DNA of 64,000 nucleotides from Calycina herbarum (lineage: Eukaryota > Ascomycota > Leotiomycetes > Helotiales > Pezizellaceae): contig LLEY01000064.1 of NCBI GenBank assembly GCA_001414485.1, positions 1 to 64,000 on the forward strand. Reading direction: 5' to 3'. The notes beneath the pieces are model-generated. The model saw only the letters and a program-made list of their open reading frames with translations, did no database searches and had not been told where the DNA came from. The translations under genes and the position numbers were made by a program. This document shows, piece by piece, positions 48,110 to 61,370 of the stretch (positions within the stretch are counted from its first letter, which is position 1; each line of letters begins with the position of its first letter).

Positions 48110-51100
48110 CTGCCTCTAAGTTCTATAGATTAACGTTTATAAGTCTAGCGAGTACTAGGAGCTAGTTCTTTAACTAGCTTACTCTAGACGAGTCGACATA
48201 GTCCTTATCTAGGAACCGTATATATACTAGAGAGAGATTAGCTATTAGATTATAAGACGCTACCTGAATTACACCTGCTTTACACCTATATATAACTAGA
48301 ACGATAACCTCCCTAGAGTGCTTATATTTATACGAAAAGGAGCGGGGATTCTCTTAAGTTAATAAACACCGATTACACCCTTGCTTAAATACTAAGACCT
48401 TGTTTATATCGAGATCACGCTCTTCTAAGGCCTCCTATTATATATCCTTAACGTATATAACGTCTCTCTAGGCGCTAAGGGCGCTGGAGAGACTATTAAC
48501 CTCGTCCTTTACTTATAATATATTACTATAACGAATACCCTTATAGCCGGCGACTTGAACCTAAAGAGCTAGCTCTGGTAACTGGATTTCCTTAGACAGG
48601 AAAGTATATAAGCTCCCTCGCTTATTAACTAGACAGAGGACAGAGAGCTATAACTCTCTACCTCTTCTAGGACATAAACGTATAACCTTAGCAACACCCT
48701 CGACCTTGCCTTTTGCTCGAGTAACCTCTACTAAAGAGGGGCGTCTACCGAGATAGACCTTACCTTCGAGTGTAGCTCTAACTACCTTCTACTTCTTACC
48801 CGGCTTCCGTGTATAGGAAACCTAACAGAGAAGGATCCGCCTTTGAAACTTAGTACTCTTAACGTTAAAACCTTCGAGACTACTCTCTAAAGTAAGCTTG
48901 AAACGTAATAGCTATACGAACTTACGTAACAACTAAACACGGAATCGCTAGAGGCTCTAGTAGGATTTATTACTAAGAGCGTATATAGCGCGTACCTCTG
49001 TAGTGCTAAGCGAGGTCTTAGACATAGATTCGGACACCTCTGGTAGAATAAGAAATGCTAGACGGCGGCTACTAAGGTAAGGTAGGTATAAAAGCTTAAC
49101 ACGAGCCCTCGAGCTTTAAAGTCTCTTTATAGGAGTCTTAGGTAGGAAATCCGGAAGGCAAAGAGAGAATACTTCTATAACCTAATCGATAAGGCTACGA
49201 AGAGCAAAGACGTCTTTAAGATTTACAAGTAGTACTAGAGTACTAGAATATATAAGTCTCCTCTCTTAAGAGACCTAGCAGGTTAGCTAGGCTTTACTAC
49301 TTAGGAGAAGCAGAAGATCCTTATATAGGAGCTGCTTATAAACAAGGCTAAAGTTAGAGATATACTATTTAATACCTTAATCACTTCTACTTAGGCTCTC
49401 CTGTAGGCAGACCTTACTTTATACGAGGTCGAGGAATCGATTCTCGGCAAAGCTTTAACTGTACTAGGAGAAGACGAGCTAGTAACAGGGGTCCTTAAAG
49501 TAGCCTAGCTATAGATCTCGAACCTTGTCTTCCTACTATTCAGAGGCTATATAGAGACAGGCTTCTACCCGAAGATCTTCTAATCCGCTGTCGTTGCTAT
49601 TATCCTAAAACCTAATAAGAAAGACAAGTCCTCCTCTTAAGTATACCGGCTAATTACTCTGCTCTCGGTCCTTAGAAAAGGGCTTGAAAGGCTCCTCGCT
49701 AAGCGAGTCTCTTAGATAGCTATTAAGCACTCTGTTCTAGAGCAGAACCAGTTTAGGGCTCTTCCGCTAAGAGCCGCTATAGACCTTACTACCTGTCTTA
49801 CCTTCGATATTAAGTCAGCTCTTACGGATAAGTAGGAAGCCTCTCTTCTTACACTCGATATTAAGAGCGCCTTTGACGTAGTACTCCTTAGCCGCCTAAT
49901 TAAAAGGTTAAGAGAGTAAGGATAGCTGTATTACTTCGTAGAATAGGTCTCCTCTTTCTTAACTAATAGATTAGTAAAAGTAAAGCTTGATAGAGAAGTA
50001 GGCGACGCTACCCCGCTTTAGTATAGCCTTCTACAAAGCTCGTCTATCTCATCGATCCTCTTTATACTCTATATCCAGCCTCTCTTTAGATTAGGAGTTG
50101 GTTCTCTCCTAGTAGTACAGAGATTCGGCTACGCTGACGATATTAGATTACTTACTTTCGAGCCTTTAAAGGTAGAGAATGTCAAGGACCTAGCAAAGCA
50201 GGTAGTAAGCGCACTTAAGTAGAGCATAGACGAGGGTATTACCTTTGACGCTGAAAAATCAGAACTTATCCACTTCTCTTATAAAAGGAAACAAAGAGGG
50301 AGAGATATCTAGCCCCCTCCTGCTATTGTAGTTAAAGGAAAGATAATAGAGCCTATATAGGAACTCCGGTAGCTTAGTATCTTCTTCGACCCCTGCCTCA
50401 CCTTTTACAGTTATGTTAAAAGAATAGCTAGTAAGGCTACACTTGTAGCTAATACTCTTAAAGAAACAATAAACATAGTAAGAGGATCTCTCTCGCATCT
50501 GCTAAAACAAGTAGTTACTGCTTATATCCTCTCGATCGCCTATTTTAGACACGAGACCTAGTACTCTAGTCGTACGAAAACAGGCTAAGCAGGTACTATA
50601 AATAACCGGATCAGCCGCTACCTAACTCTCTTAGATAGAGTAGTATCAAAGTATACTAGAATCATCCTTCTAGTCTATAAGACTACCCCTACCTCGGCAC
50701 TCCTTATAGAATCTAGCCTCTTAGCTGCTAAAATCGCTCTTATAGTAAAAAGCAGAGTATTTAAGACTAGAACTCGCCGACTTAACTCGGCTCATCTGCT
50801 TAAACGATGTATAAATAACTCTTACTCAAAGGCTAGGCTTATTTACCGCTCTTCTAAACCCCTCTTCCTCTTAGAAGAAATCGACCTAATATAAGACCCC
50901 TCGTAGAATAAAGGGTTTAACCGGTAGGCCCGCCTTCTCGAGGTAGCAGGTCTAAGCTCTAGTAGTAATAAGGACTCCTATAAAGCTGAATTCCTTGTAT
51001 TCCTTACCTCTGTCTCGTCTATAGACCTGGTTATATTTACCGACGGCTCTCGCTTAGACGACAAAAGTACTAGTAGCGGCGTATGTCTTATAAGAGAAGG

Positions 51101-51900
51101 GGTTGTTCTAAATATAAGGCTCTTCTCTTTTGATAAAACATTAGAGATATACAACGTAGAAGCTAAAGCTGCCTTATATAGTCTAGAACTAGCCCTAGAC
51201 TCCTCTTTCTAGGCCTCGGCTACGAAGTGCTAGATTTGCCTCGACAACCTTGAAGCTATATTACAACTAACTTACCGGTCTTATAGTACGTTATAAGAGA
51301 CCTTTAATAAGGTATATAGCTTTACTTAGCTATACTCGGGGAAGATTTAGACAAGGTAGTGCCCTAGTTATATAGGAATCCGCGGTAACGAAATAGCTGA
51401 CAAAGCTATAGGAAAAGCGGCTCGAACACCCTCTTCTAGTTCCCCTCTACTCTATACTACTACACTTAAGAGAGAGGTTAAAGAGATAGAGATCAGGCTT
51501 GTAAATCAGCTCTAGTAGACAACGCTCCTAGATACTTATAAAAACCTAGGACTTACTTCCTAGCTTTTAAAACCTAAGACTCTCTAGCTACTAAGAGAGG
51601 TCCTAGCTCGGCTAATTATAGCTTAAACTAGACACGGAGACTTTACAGCATATTACCTCTGCTTCTTCTACCTCGATACGTTACTAGAATTAGGGAATTA
51701 TAAGTATAAAAGAGCGAAAACATAATTCTACCTACTCTACTATAGGCTAGTAAATAACAAAGACCTAAGGCTATTAGCTAAGGCGGAGGGAAACTCTTAA
51801 CTTCTTTTCAGACCTGGCTACGAGGAACTCTTTAGTAAGATCTACGCTAAAACCAAGTTCTTTACGAAAATCTGTCCTTCGAGATAGCTTAACTCTCTTT
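48110..51900 (+). pseudogene. LINE ORF2: endonuclease, reverse transcriptase, RNase H
   Basis: The endonuclease part shows INVYKSSEYQELVLQ and AGDLNLKS. The RT is readable over hundreds of codons (TLDIKSAFDVVLLSRL, SSISSILFILYIQPLF), with the active site FGYADDI intact at 50124-50144. RNase H starts at about 51030 with VIFTDGSRLDDK and continues with EAKAALYSLELAL and GNEIADKAI. Stops occur at Gln/Trp positions, so it is not translatable. A C-terminal region with Cys follows. Confidence 0.85.
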
Positions 51901-53326
51901 TCCTTTCTTTTCTCTTTACTTATATATCTCCTTTGTCTTTCTCTGATTCTATAAACTAATTAAGAATAAGAGCTGTTCTGAAAATAGAGCTTCTCTTTAA
52001 ACTGTCTCTTATAAATTAGCTTACTCGTTTACACCCCCTGTAGCCTAGGGCACCCCCCTAGCGTCATTTGCCCTCTTTTGAGACCTTTTAGAACCTAGAC
52101 CACGCGATCTAGACTCCGTCTAACGTTAAATAGAAATAAATAAATAAATAAATATACGAGATATACTAATTCTTTAGTTCTCTTAATACTATTACTTTCT
52201 TTCTCTTACTTCTTAATCTTATATAAGGCTTTTAGCTTCTTATTAACAGTTATTATTAATTAGTACTTTAAGACATCGATAGTAGCTTTAAATTAGACTA
52301 GTATCTTTCGAGTAAATAGTAAGAAAAGTGCTTTATCTAGGTATACGTTCTTTATTATAGAATTAGCTATAATTAGTATTTAATAATAGTTCTTTAGCTT
52401 TGTCTAGTAGGAATCGATTCCTAGTTTAATATTATATTTAAAGCTTATAATAGTAGTAATATACGAGTTAGTAGCAGCCTCGTTCGTCTTACTATATTTA
52501 ACTTTAATTATAGTCTAGAGCTTTATTATAGTATTATATTTATCTATAAGAGCTTAGTTATCTTTACTAAGAGATTCGAGTATAAAATCGATTACTTTAG
52601 CTTCGTTCTTAGTATATTTCTCGTGTTTTTTAGTATACTATAATCTATTACTCTATTCTATAAAGTTACTAGTAAGCTTATTAATATTACTACTACTACT
52701 AGCTTCTAATATAGAGGTAGATTCTAGGTTAACTTCGGTTACTTTAGGATTTTTAATAAACGTATATTCGTATTTAGTCTTCTCTATAGTATAGAAGATT
52801 TCTTTACTTTTAAGCTTAAAAATTATTTAACAGATCTATATCTCGTAGTTTTCTCTTATAAGTATTAGAATATAAGCGCTCTTTTCGTTATTATAGTTAT
52901 CTATTATTTAATAGAGACTAGGTATATATATATAGTTAGAGATAAAGGTAATCGAGTTTAAGAGTAAGGTATTCAAAGTCGACTAATTAGTAAATATAGT
53001 ATATACGTAGCGCTCTGCTACGTCTTCTACCTCTTATAGGTCTTTTAGAGATAGCTATTCTTTTAGCTTTTTACGTTTTATACGAATCGTATATTATAAT
53101 AGTAGACTATTATCAGCTTTATTAGTATCGTAGATACTCTTTTATAGCTTTATATACGTCCTTCTATAACCTCTATTAGAGTTCTTAATACGACTCTAAG
53201 TTTATTATAACTACTATATCTACTATAGACGAACCCGAGCTTATAACCTATTAAGTAGATCTCTCTATACCTAGTATAACTAGTATAGTAAGTCTATATA
53301 GCAAAGGTAGAGAGCTAGTAGAATAG

Positions 53327-53774
53327 TGTTACAAATCACGTTATACGTAGTAAGTAGTCTAGACAGCGCTCTAATAGAATAAGACACGATATCTAGGAAA
53401 CAGAAGATAATATAGAAGAGAATTAGTAATACGAAGGTATTTAGGTATTCTAGGATCTTACTATTAGATAACCGTTAGAAGTTACGTAATAGATCCTATT
53501 AGATCTCGTAGAGGATCTATAGAGATCTAGAGATCTATGTCTATATAGAGATCTAGATAATATAGAAGGTTCTATATATATACTAGCACGTCTGTTATTA
53601 GATAGGAGCTTCGTGCTTAACTTTAGTTATTAATCTTATTATCTTATTTAATATCTTTAATATAAGTAACGAGTTCACTTCTAAGTAAATAACCTAGCGT
53701 ATCTATACTTCTTACTTATATATTAACCTTCGAGACTTAGTTATCTTTGTTTAGTTTATTTAAGTTTCGTTATA
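53327..53774 (+). repeat. Gypsy B 5' LTR
   Basis: 448 bp from TGTTAC to CGTTATA (CA terminus turned to TA). It is rich in AGATCT words near 53500-53545. Confidence 0.92.
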
Positions 53775-53849
53775 CTTTAAGTACCTGCTTAGAAGTTCAG
53801 TCGCTATAGCTCTAGTAACCTCTACCGCTATAGCTAGCTTAAACGCTAG

Positions 53850-56800
53850 CTAAGTTAATATTATAGAAACCTCTAGAAGTGCTACTAGAAGAACATCTGC
53901 TAGTATATAGTTAGCTAGAAACGACGACAATATTAGTATACTAGACGTCTCCGAGCCTTATAAGGTCGAAGTACTTAAGTCTATTAAAGTTAAGATACTA
54001 GACACGTATTATAGAAAGCGAAAGAAACTTAACTCGTTCCTTCTTTAAATAGATATCTACTTTAACTTTAACTCTAACAAATTCGAAGGTAATTATAACT
54101 CGTAAACTATCTTTACTATCTCCTACTTAAGAGGATTAGTATTAGAATAGGCTTAGCTATATTTAAAGGACTTCTTCGAGAATAAAGATAAAGATAGAAA
54201 GATAGAATTAACTAAGATTATATTTAAATCTTAGAGAGGATTTAAGGTAACTATTAGAAAAGTCTTTAGAGACTTTAATACGATCTAAACTACTATATAT
54301 AAGCTTTTAGATTTATACTAAACCGGATTAGTAATAGATTACGCTAATGAATTCTAACGTTATAAGACGAAATCAGAATAGAATACTATCGCTCTTATAG
54401 AACTCTTTTATAGAGGATTAAAGGTATATATTTATAAGGAAATAGCTAAATAGAATATATAGTTCTTAACTATTATAGGTATAATTAAGGAGGTTGTCTA
54501 GTTAAATAACTGTTTATACGAATTTAGAAAGAGTAACCCTAGACATAGAGAGAAGAGTAAAGAGTTAGGAAAGTAGAAGTACTCTTATACTAATAAGCAT
54601 AGTAAGAAAGCAAACGCTATATAGAAAAAAACCTTTTTAAAGAAAGAAGGACTTTCCTAGAAGCAGCGAAATTATTAACGTAAGTAGAACTTATATTATA
54701 ACTATAGTCTTCCTAGCTATAGAGTAAACGAGTGTAGTAAGAAGAAAGACTCTAAAGAAAAGAAGTAGATTAATACTACTATTTAATAATAAGTAGCTTT
54801 AACTAATTATATTAAACTTATAGATAAGGAACTTAAAGTATAAGAATATAGAACCTAGATTAAGAATAACGAAGAAATCAGTAGTATATAAAATACTAAT
54901 AATAATAGAGATCTACTTCTTAAAGAAAATTATAATATATAATTAGTAGTAGAATCTAAGTAATATCTTTAAGTAGAATACGAATTACTACTATTAACTA
55001 GTTCTTTAGAATTATTAGATTCATCTTCTAGTTTAGAGAGAGAAGTTAGGAATAAGAACTCTAAAGTTAGAAAAACTTAAGCTTTTCTTAGAATATTCGA
55101 ATAAGGAAATTAATAGGTATATATAGATAGTTAGAAGCTAGACTTCTAGAGTTCTTATACTATATAAGAAGTTAATCTAACTATTTTAATAATATATATA
55201 GTTATAAGAAATAACCTTAAAATAATAACTCTAGTTAGTATAATTACTAAGCGAGAAACTATTAAGAAGAAAGAACCTAAGTATAACTAATAATAAGTTA
55301 AGAAACCTACCTATTCTAAGATAAAAGATATATAGAAGGTATATAATATTTTAGAAGAGACTAGTATATAGACGTAGTAGGTTCTAATAGAATTCGAGAG
55401 AAAGATTAAGACCGCTTTTCTTAGAATAATACTCGAAGACGTTATACTAGAGGAATTTAAACGATATATCGTAGTTATATTAATTAGAAATAATAAGATA
55501 GTGTTTAGAAAATATAGTTTATAAAAGTTGTTTAGTATACTATTCTAGAAGTAAAAGAAGCTTAATATTACTAGATAGGCTAAAATAGAACTAGAAGAAT
55601 CTTACTACCTTTTAGTAGAAGAACTATAGTTTATAAAAACAGTTTAAGAAATAATAACGTAATAGATATAATACGAACTAAGTCTAACTATAGACTAGTT
55701 ATTATAGAAACGGTTTAAAGGAATCTTATTAGAATCTACTAGAATAGTAGAATATTATTAGATATACGAAGTAGCTTTATCTAATAAAGAAGGAGTAGTA
55801 TTCTTTCCTTAGTCCTGAATTTAAGTAGTTAAGAAAAAGAACTTAAGAGATTATATATTTAAGGTTTACTATATAAAACTAGAGATAAGTATATTAGAAA
55901 CTACTTTAGATAATTTATATATAGAAGAACTATAGTTTATAGAAACTATTAAGGAAACTAGTTATAGATAGATCTAATATAGATATAGAAACTTACTAAA
56001 ACGATTTATAAGAAGAACTTCTAAGACTATAGAAATTATAGAATACTAACTAGGATAGAGTAAGATTCTTTTTATAGTATAGAAGTAAGAAAGAACGGAG
56101 ATATAATTAGGAAAATTAATTCTTCGAAGTCTAATACGTTAAAGTAAAATTAAATACTACTTTAGAAGAAAGATAGTTAGTAATAACTATAGAAATACAA
56201 GGAAAGAAGTTATAAGTTATAATAGACTTAGAAGTAACAGGTAACTTTATTTCTTTAATAGCTTAAGAGTAGCTAAATATTCTAATTAAAGAAATAAAAC
56301 TATATTATTTAAGAGTAGTCGATAGAATAGATATTATATACTAGAATAGGATTATTAATTAGTAAACTATTCTAACGAAAGTTAATATTAAAGGATACTG
56401 TTTAGATAAATAATTCGATATTATTAAAATAGAAAGTAAGAAAGTAATACTTAGTATACTATAGATTTAAGAATATAATCTAGAAATTAACTAGAAGGCT
56501 AGAATAATAACCTTTAACTAATATAAATATATAAGCTTGTATTTATAACTATAAGGCTAGAATAAGGTTAGCGCTACCTTATCTAATACGCTAGGACACC
56601 TTGCCTAGGGTCCTCTATAGGTCAGCTGAACTGCTGATAATAAAATACCTATATAGTATAGAGAATTCGCAGGGTTATTCGAGGATCTAGAGAATATATA
56701 TACTCTCCTAGAATATTAGTTATAGGATTATAAGATTAAATTAAAAGAGAGTTATAACTTTAGAAAGTAGAAGCTTCGACTATATAATCGGAATAACTTA

Positions 56801-57655
56801 GCTTTATTAGAAAGTTATATCTAATAAGAAATAAAGAAGAGATATATTTAAAAATCTAAATTATCTATCTTCTTAAATATACTTATTATTAAGAAAAAGA
56901 ACGATCTAAACAGACGAGTATATATTAATTATAAAGAACTAAATAACGTAACGATTAAGAACGCTTATCCGTTACTAACCGGCTAGTACTTATAGAATAA
57001 ACTAGGCTAGGCGAAGAAATTTATAAAACTAGATTAATAGAATATCTATAGATTAATTAGAATTAAAGTAAGCTATAAATAGAAGACTGCTTTTATCTTA
57101 CTATTAGGACTCTATAAGTATATAGTAATATCTTTTAGTTTAACTAATATACCGGCTACTTATTAGAGATAGAATAATAGTATTTTAGAAGATCTTCTAA
57201 GAGTAACTATTATATATTACCTAGATAATATATTAATCTTCTTAGAAAATCTAAAAAAATATAAGAGCTATATAAAGAAAGTCTTATAAAGACTTACTAA
57301 AGTAGACTCTTATCTAAAACTCTTGAAATATAAGTTTAAAGTTAAAAGAACTCTCTTTCTTAGATAGGTATTTAGTCTAAGAAAGATAGAAATAGATCTA
57401 GAAAAGATCTATATAGTTATTAAATAGGAATTATTAAAAAACGTTAAAGATATATAATTCTTCTTAGGATTTACTAATTTCTATTACTAATTTATTAAAG
57501 ACTATATAAAGATTATAAAACCTATATTAATACTAACTAGAAAAGCTATGATTTTTATCTAGAATAAGAAGACTAAGAAAGCCTTCTAGGAAACCAAAGA
57601 ACGGTTTATAGTAAAACCTATTCTATATAATTTCGATTATAAGAAACTAAGTATA
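53850..57655 (+). pseudogene. Gypsy B gag-protease-RT remnant
   Basis: The gag knuckle at 54694-54735 reads Y-YN-Y-SLPS-Y-RVNE-C; three of four ligands are RIP-changed to Tyr. RT motifs include RRVYINYKELN, KNAYPLLTG and the active site as YLDN at about 57214-57231. The frame breaks at 57655, where the Fot1-like copy inserted just after YNFDYKKLS at the start of RNase H. Confidence 0.88.
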
Positions 57656-59516
57656 ACGTAGTTTATTAGTACTCTACGTATATTAGTACTCTACGTACTT
57701 TTCCTCTACTAACTATACTCTAACTTTAATACGCGTTTTCTCAACCGCTTTAAATAGAAATTCAAACGTAAGAAGCACGAATTATCTTAGCTATTAAGGC
57801 TATCTATATAGCTAAAAAGCTAAGTCGTCGGTCTACTACGAAAATCTATAATATTCTCGAATCTACGCTCTAACTTTGAATAAACAGTTATACTACTCTT
57901 TATAAACGTCTACTACTAAACCTTAAATTAAATAACCTAGAGTAGAAGGTGATTATTTAATATATACTTAATCTAGATATAAGAGGATTTGCGCCCTAGC
58001 TAGCTAGTATAGAAGATATAGCGAATTATATCCTCGAATTATAGAGAGAAAGACGTATTAGTAAGCTCTAGGTATCTCGATTAGTATAACGTCGACTAGA
58101 ATTAAAAACGTGTTTTAATCGTATTTACGACTTTTAAAGAGCCTTATACGAAGATCTAGAGCTTATTAGTACGTGGTTTCAACTTATAGAGAATATAAGA
58201 GTAAAATATAGTGTTTTAGATTACGACTTCTATAACTTCGATAAGACAGGCTTTATAATAGGTATTATAAGCCTAGCTATAGTTGTTACACACGCCGATC
58301 GACGTAGTAGAGATAAGGTAGTTTAGCTAGGTAATCGAGAATAGGCTATAGTAATTGCTTATATAAATAGCGAGGGTTAGAACGTGCCTCTATTTTTAGT
58401 AGTTTAAGAGAAGAATTATCTCGAGAATTAGTATACTAAGAGCGGCCTTCTATATAACTAGGTTATTAAACCTATAAACAATAGATAGATAAATAATAAG
58501 ACAGGTCTAGAATAGCTTTAGCACTTTAATAAGCACACTACTGCTTATATAAGAGGTCTATATCAAATACTAGTATTAGATAAGTATAAGAGTTACGAAT
58601 CAGCCGAATTCTAAGAGTATTATAAGGCTTATAATATTATAACTCTTTGCCTACCTTCTTACTCTTCTTATCTTACCTAGCTACTCGACGTTAGGTGTTT
58701 TAGTATATTAAAACGGGTATATAGTTGCTAAATTAAGACTTTTATTAAAGCTTATATCAACTATATTACTAAGGTCGAGTTCTTTCTCGCCTTTAAAGCA
58801 GTGTATTTAGAATTAATAACAGCCTAAAACGCCTAGGCTAGATTCCGCGGAGCTGGCTTAGTACCTTTTAATCCCTAAGCTATAATATTAAAGCTTAATA
58901 TCTAATTACGAACTCCTACACCTACTAGCCCCTCTTCTGTAGACGCCGACTCTTAGGTCTTATAGACCTCTTATAACCTAACCGATGCTCTTTTATAAAC
59001 AACTTTAGTTAAGAATCGTATTACACGTTATTAAGAAAGCTCGCTAACGCCTATTTTTTAAACAGTTGCTACGTTAGTAAAGAGTACAGAGTAGTTAGTA
59101 TATAAAGTAACTCTTTTGTTAGCAGAGGTCCGTACTCTTCAAGTAGCAAATAAAGCCCTTAGTAAGCGTCGCAGGGCTAAAAAGACTCGGGTCTGTTAAG
59201 GAGGTATACTTACTATAGAGGATACGTAGGACGTATTAGCTTAAAGAGAGGCAGAGGAATAGGCTCGACGCGATAGACGTTCTAAGAGAGAGAGACAAAA
59301 TAAGAGACAACTCTCTAGGCGACGGTATATCACTTATAGAAAGACTAGTTATAATATACGAACTTGTTAAGAGGTTATAGATATCTAGTTTATTAGATTC
59401 TAAGTAGTTTTAGTTAATTTAATATATTATAGTTGTTTAATTATATTCTAAAGTAATAAGATAGAGGAAAAGTACGCAGAGTACTAATATACGTAGAGTA
59501 CTAATAAACCACGTTA
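57656..59516 (+). mobile_element. Fot1/pogo-type DNA transposon, copy 3
   Basis: The element is 1861 bp with TA on both sides (57654-57655 and 59517-59518) and about 50-bp TIRs. The TIR subrepeats carry AGTACTCTACG, a third variant. It splits the RNase H of gypsy B between KLS and the IETD motif. Confidence 0.92.
57750..59410 (+). pseudogene. Fot1-like transposase, copy 3
   Basis: The first catalytic motif FDKTGF, the second LDKYKS and the third LDVRCFS keep their Asp. The HTH region is readable. RIP stops are numerous, and the start codon appears changed (ATG to ATA). Confidence 0.83.
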
Positions 59517-59518
59517 AT

Positions 59519-61370
59519 AGAAATAGACGTCTTAGATATAGTAGTAGGCGCTATATATCTATAACTAAATAAAACAGGAAAGCTTATATCTATAGTATAT
59601 TTCTTAAAAACTTTTAATATTATATAATAAAACTATAGTATTTATAATAAAGAATTAATAGCTATTGTTTTAGCTCTTAAAGAATAGAGAATTTATCTCT
59701 AGAGTACGATATACCTAGTAATAGTACTTACTAATTATCTAAATCTAAAAACATTTACTATAACTAAGGAACTCGTTATAAAATACCTAGCTAGGTAGTC
59801 TAAAACCTTAGTAAGATTTAAGATAATTATTTAATATATTAGTAGTATAAGTAATACTTAAGCCGATGCTCTAAGCTGGAAACTAGGCTATAAGAAAAAC
59901 AAAAAATACGTTAATATAGTAATATTAAAGTATAACGAAAACGGCGACTTAGTACCTACTATATATAAAATAGTAGTAATAAACGATATATAGATAGATA
60001 GAATTCAGAGTATATACAAAGGTTATAACTAGTATATAAAAGGGAAACTATAGATTCCTAGCTTATATATAAAGGAGTTTATATAAGAATACTATACTAC
60101 GCCTACTTACAGCTACTAAGGAATTCGTAGAACTCTCTAGTAGATAAGATAATATTACTATATTAATTAGTTATCTACGATAGTTAAGAAAGTAATAGTA
60201 GAATATAATACCTATACTAGGAATAAGACTTCTTACTATATATCTTATAGATAGATAAATACTACTTTAATACTATAAATACCTTAGAAGTTAATATCTT
60301 AGGATTTTATTATTAAGCTACTAAAATCTAAAGACCTAATAATAGAAGTTAAGTATAATTCGATCCTAGTTATTATAGAATAACTTATAAAATATATAAT
60401 TTTAGTACTATATATAGAGTTAAGTATAGCTAAGGAACTAGTATTTACGTTCCTTAAAAAAGTAGTTTTAAGATATAGACTATCTAAAGAAATACTCTTA
60501 GACAAAGATAAACTCTTTACCTTAAAATTTTAAATCGCTCTTATAAAATAATTAAGTATAAAAAGGAAACTTTCTATAGCTTTTTAATCTTAGATAAATA
60601 GAGTAAATAAATAGATAAATTAAGTAGTTAGAATATACTTTTATTATTATATAAACTACTAGTAAAACAACTAGGTAGAACTACTACCTTTAGTATAGTA
60701 TACTTATAATAGTTTAGTAATAGAAATAACACTTATTATACTATTCTATACTAACTTTAGATATAAATTAATAGTATATTAAGAACCGCTATCTACGACT
60801 ATCGATAACTAACTTACTTATATTTAGGTTTTAAAAATTAAGAGGTTATATAAAGAACTTATAAAGGATTTATAGTTTATTACTAAACGGAATACGTACT
60901 ACTATAATAAACGACGTAGTTAGAAGCTAATACTAAAAGAGAGAGATAAAGTCTACTTAGTATAGAAAAATATTAATATAAAAAGACTAAGTAATAAATT
61001 AAATTATAAGAAACTTAGACTATTTAAAATTAAACACGTTAAAGAACTTTTAAATTATAAATTAGTACTACTATAAATAATAAACATCTATCTAGTATTC
61101 TATATATCTCTACTCGAACTAGTACTACCGAGAGCACTACTAGCCTTATATATAGAAATTTAACTAGTAAACCTAAATACTAAGTACGAAGTTAAGAGGA
61201 TTCTTAACTATAAACTTATTAAAGGATAAGTTAAGTACTTAATTAAATAGTTAGATTACTTATACTTAGAGAATACTTAGAAACTAAGAAGTAATCTTAA
61301 CTATTACTTAGAGGAACTTTAGAAGTTCTACTAGCGAAACCTAGGTTTACCTATATCTTATAGTTTAAAG
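59519..61370 (+). pseudogene. Gypsy B RNase H-integrase-chromodomain remnant
   Basis: This starts IETDVLDIVVGAIYL and continues YSIYNKELIAIVLALKE, the integrase zinc-finger region, KVYLVQKNI and a C-terminal part with YEVKRILNYKL and LIKQLDYLYLENT, typical of a chromodomain tail. RIP stops are present throughout. Confidence 0.85.

Larger units (their letters stand above)
46307..52152 (+). mobile_element. Tad-like non-LTR retrotransposon (LINE), full-length copy
   Basis: This 5.85-kb insertion is bounded by a 17-bp target duplication, TATACGAGATATACTAA (46290-46306 and 52153-52169), and ends in an (AAAT)n tail near 52131-52152. The layout is ORF1 with Cys/His motifs, then ORF2 with endonuclease, RT and RNase H, as in the fungal Tad1/I-like group. 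It keeps more CA and TG than the LTR elements. A second copy starts near 63147. Confidence 0.9.

Noticed and set aside
50259..50498. Minus-strand open frame in the LINE
   Set aside because: Antisense shadow of the RT coding region.
60299..60505. Minus-strand open frame in gypsy B
   Set aside because: Antisense to the integrase remnant.
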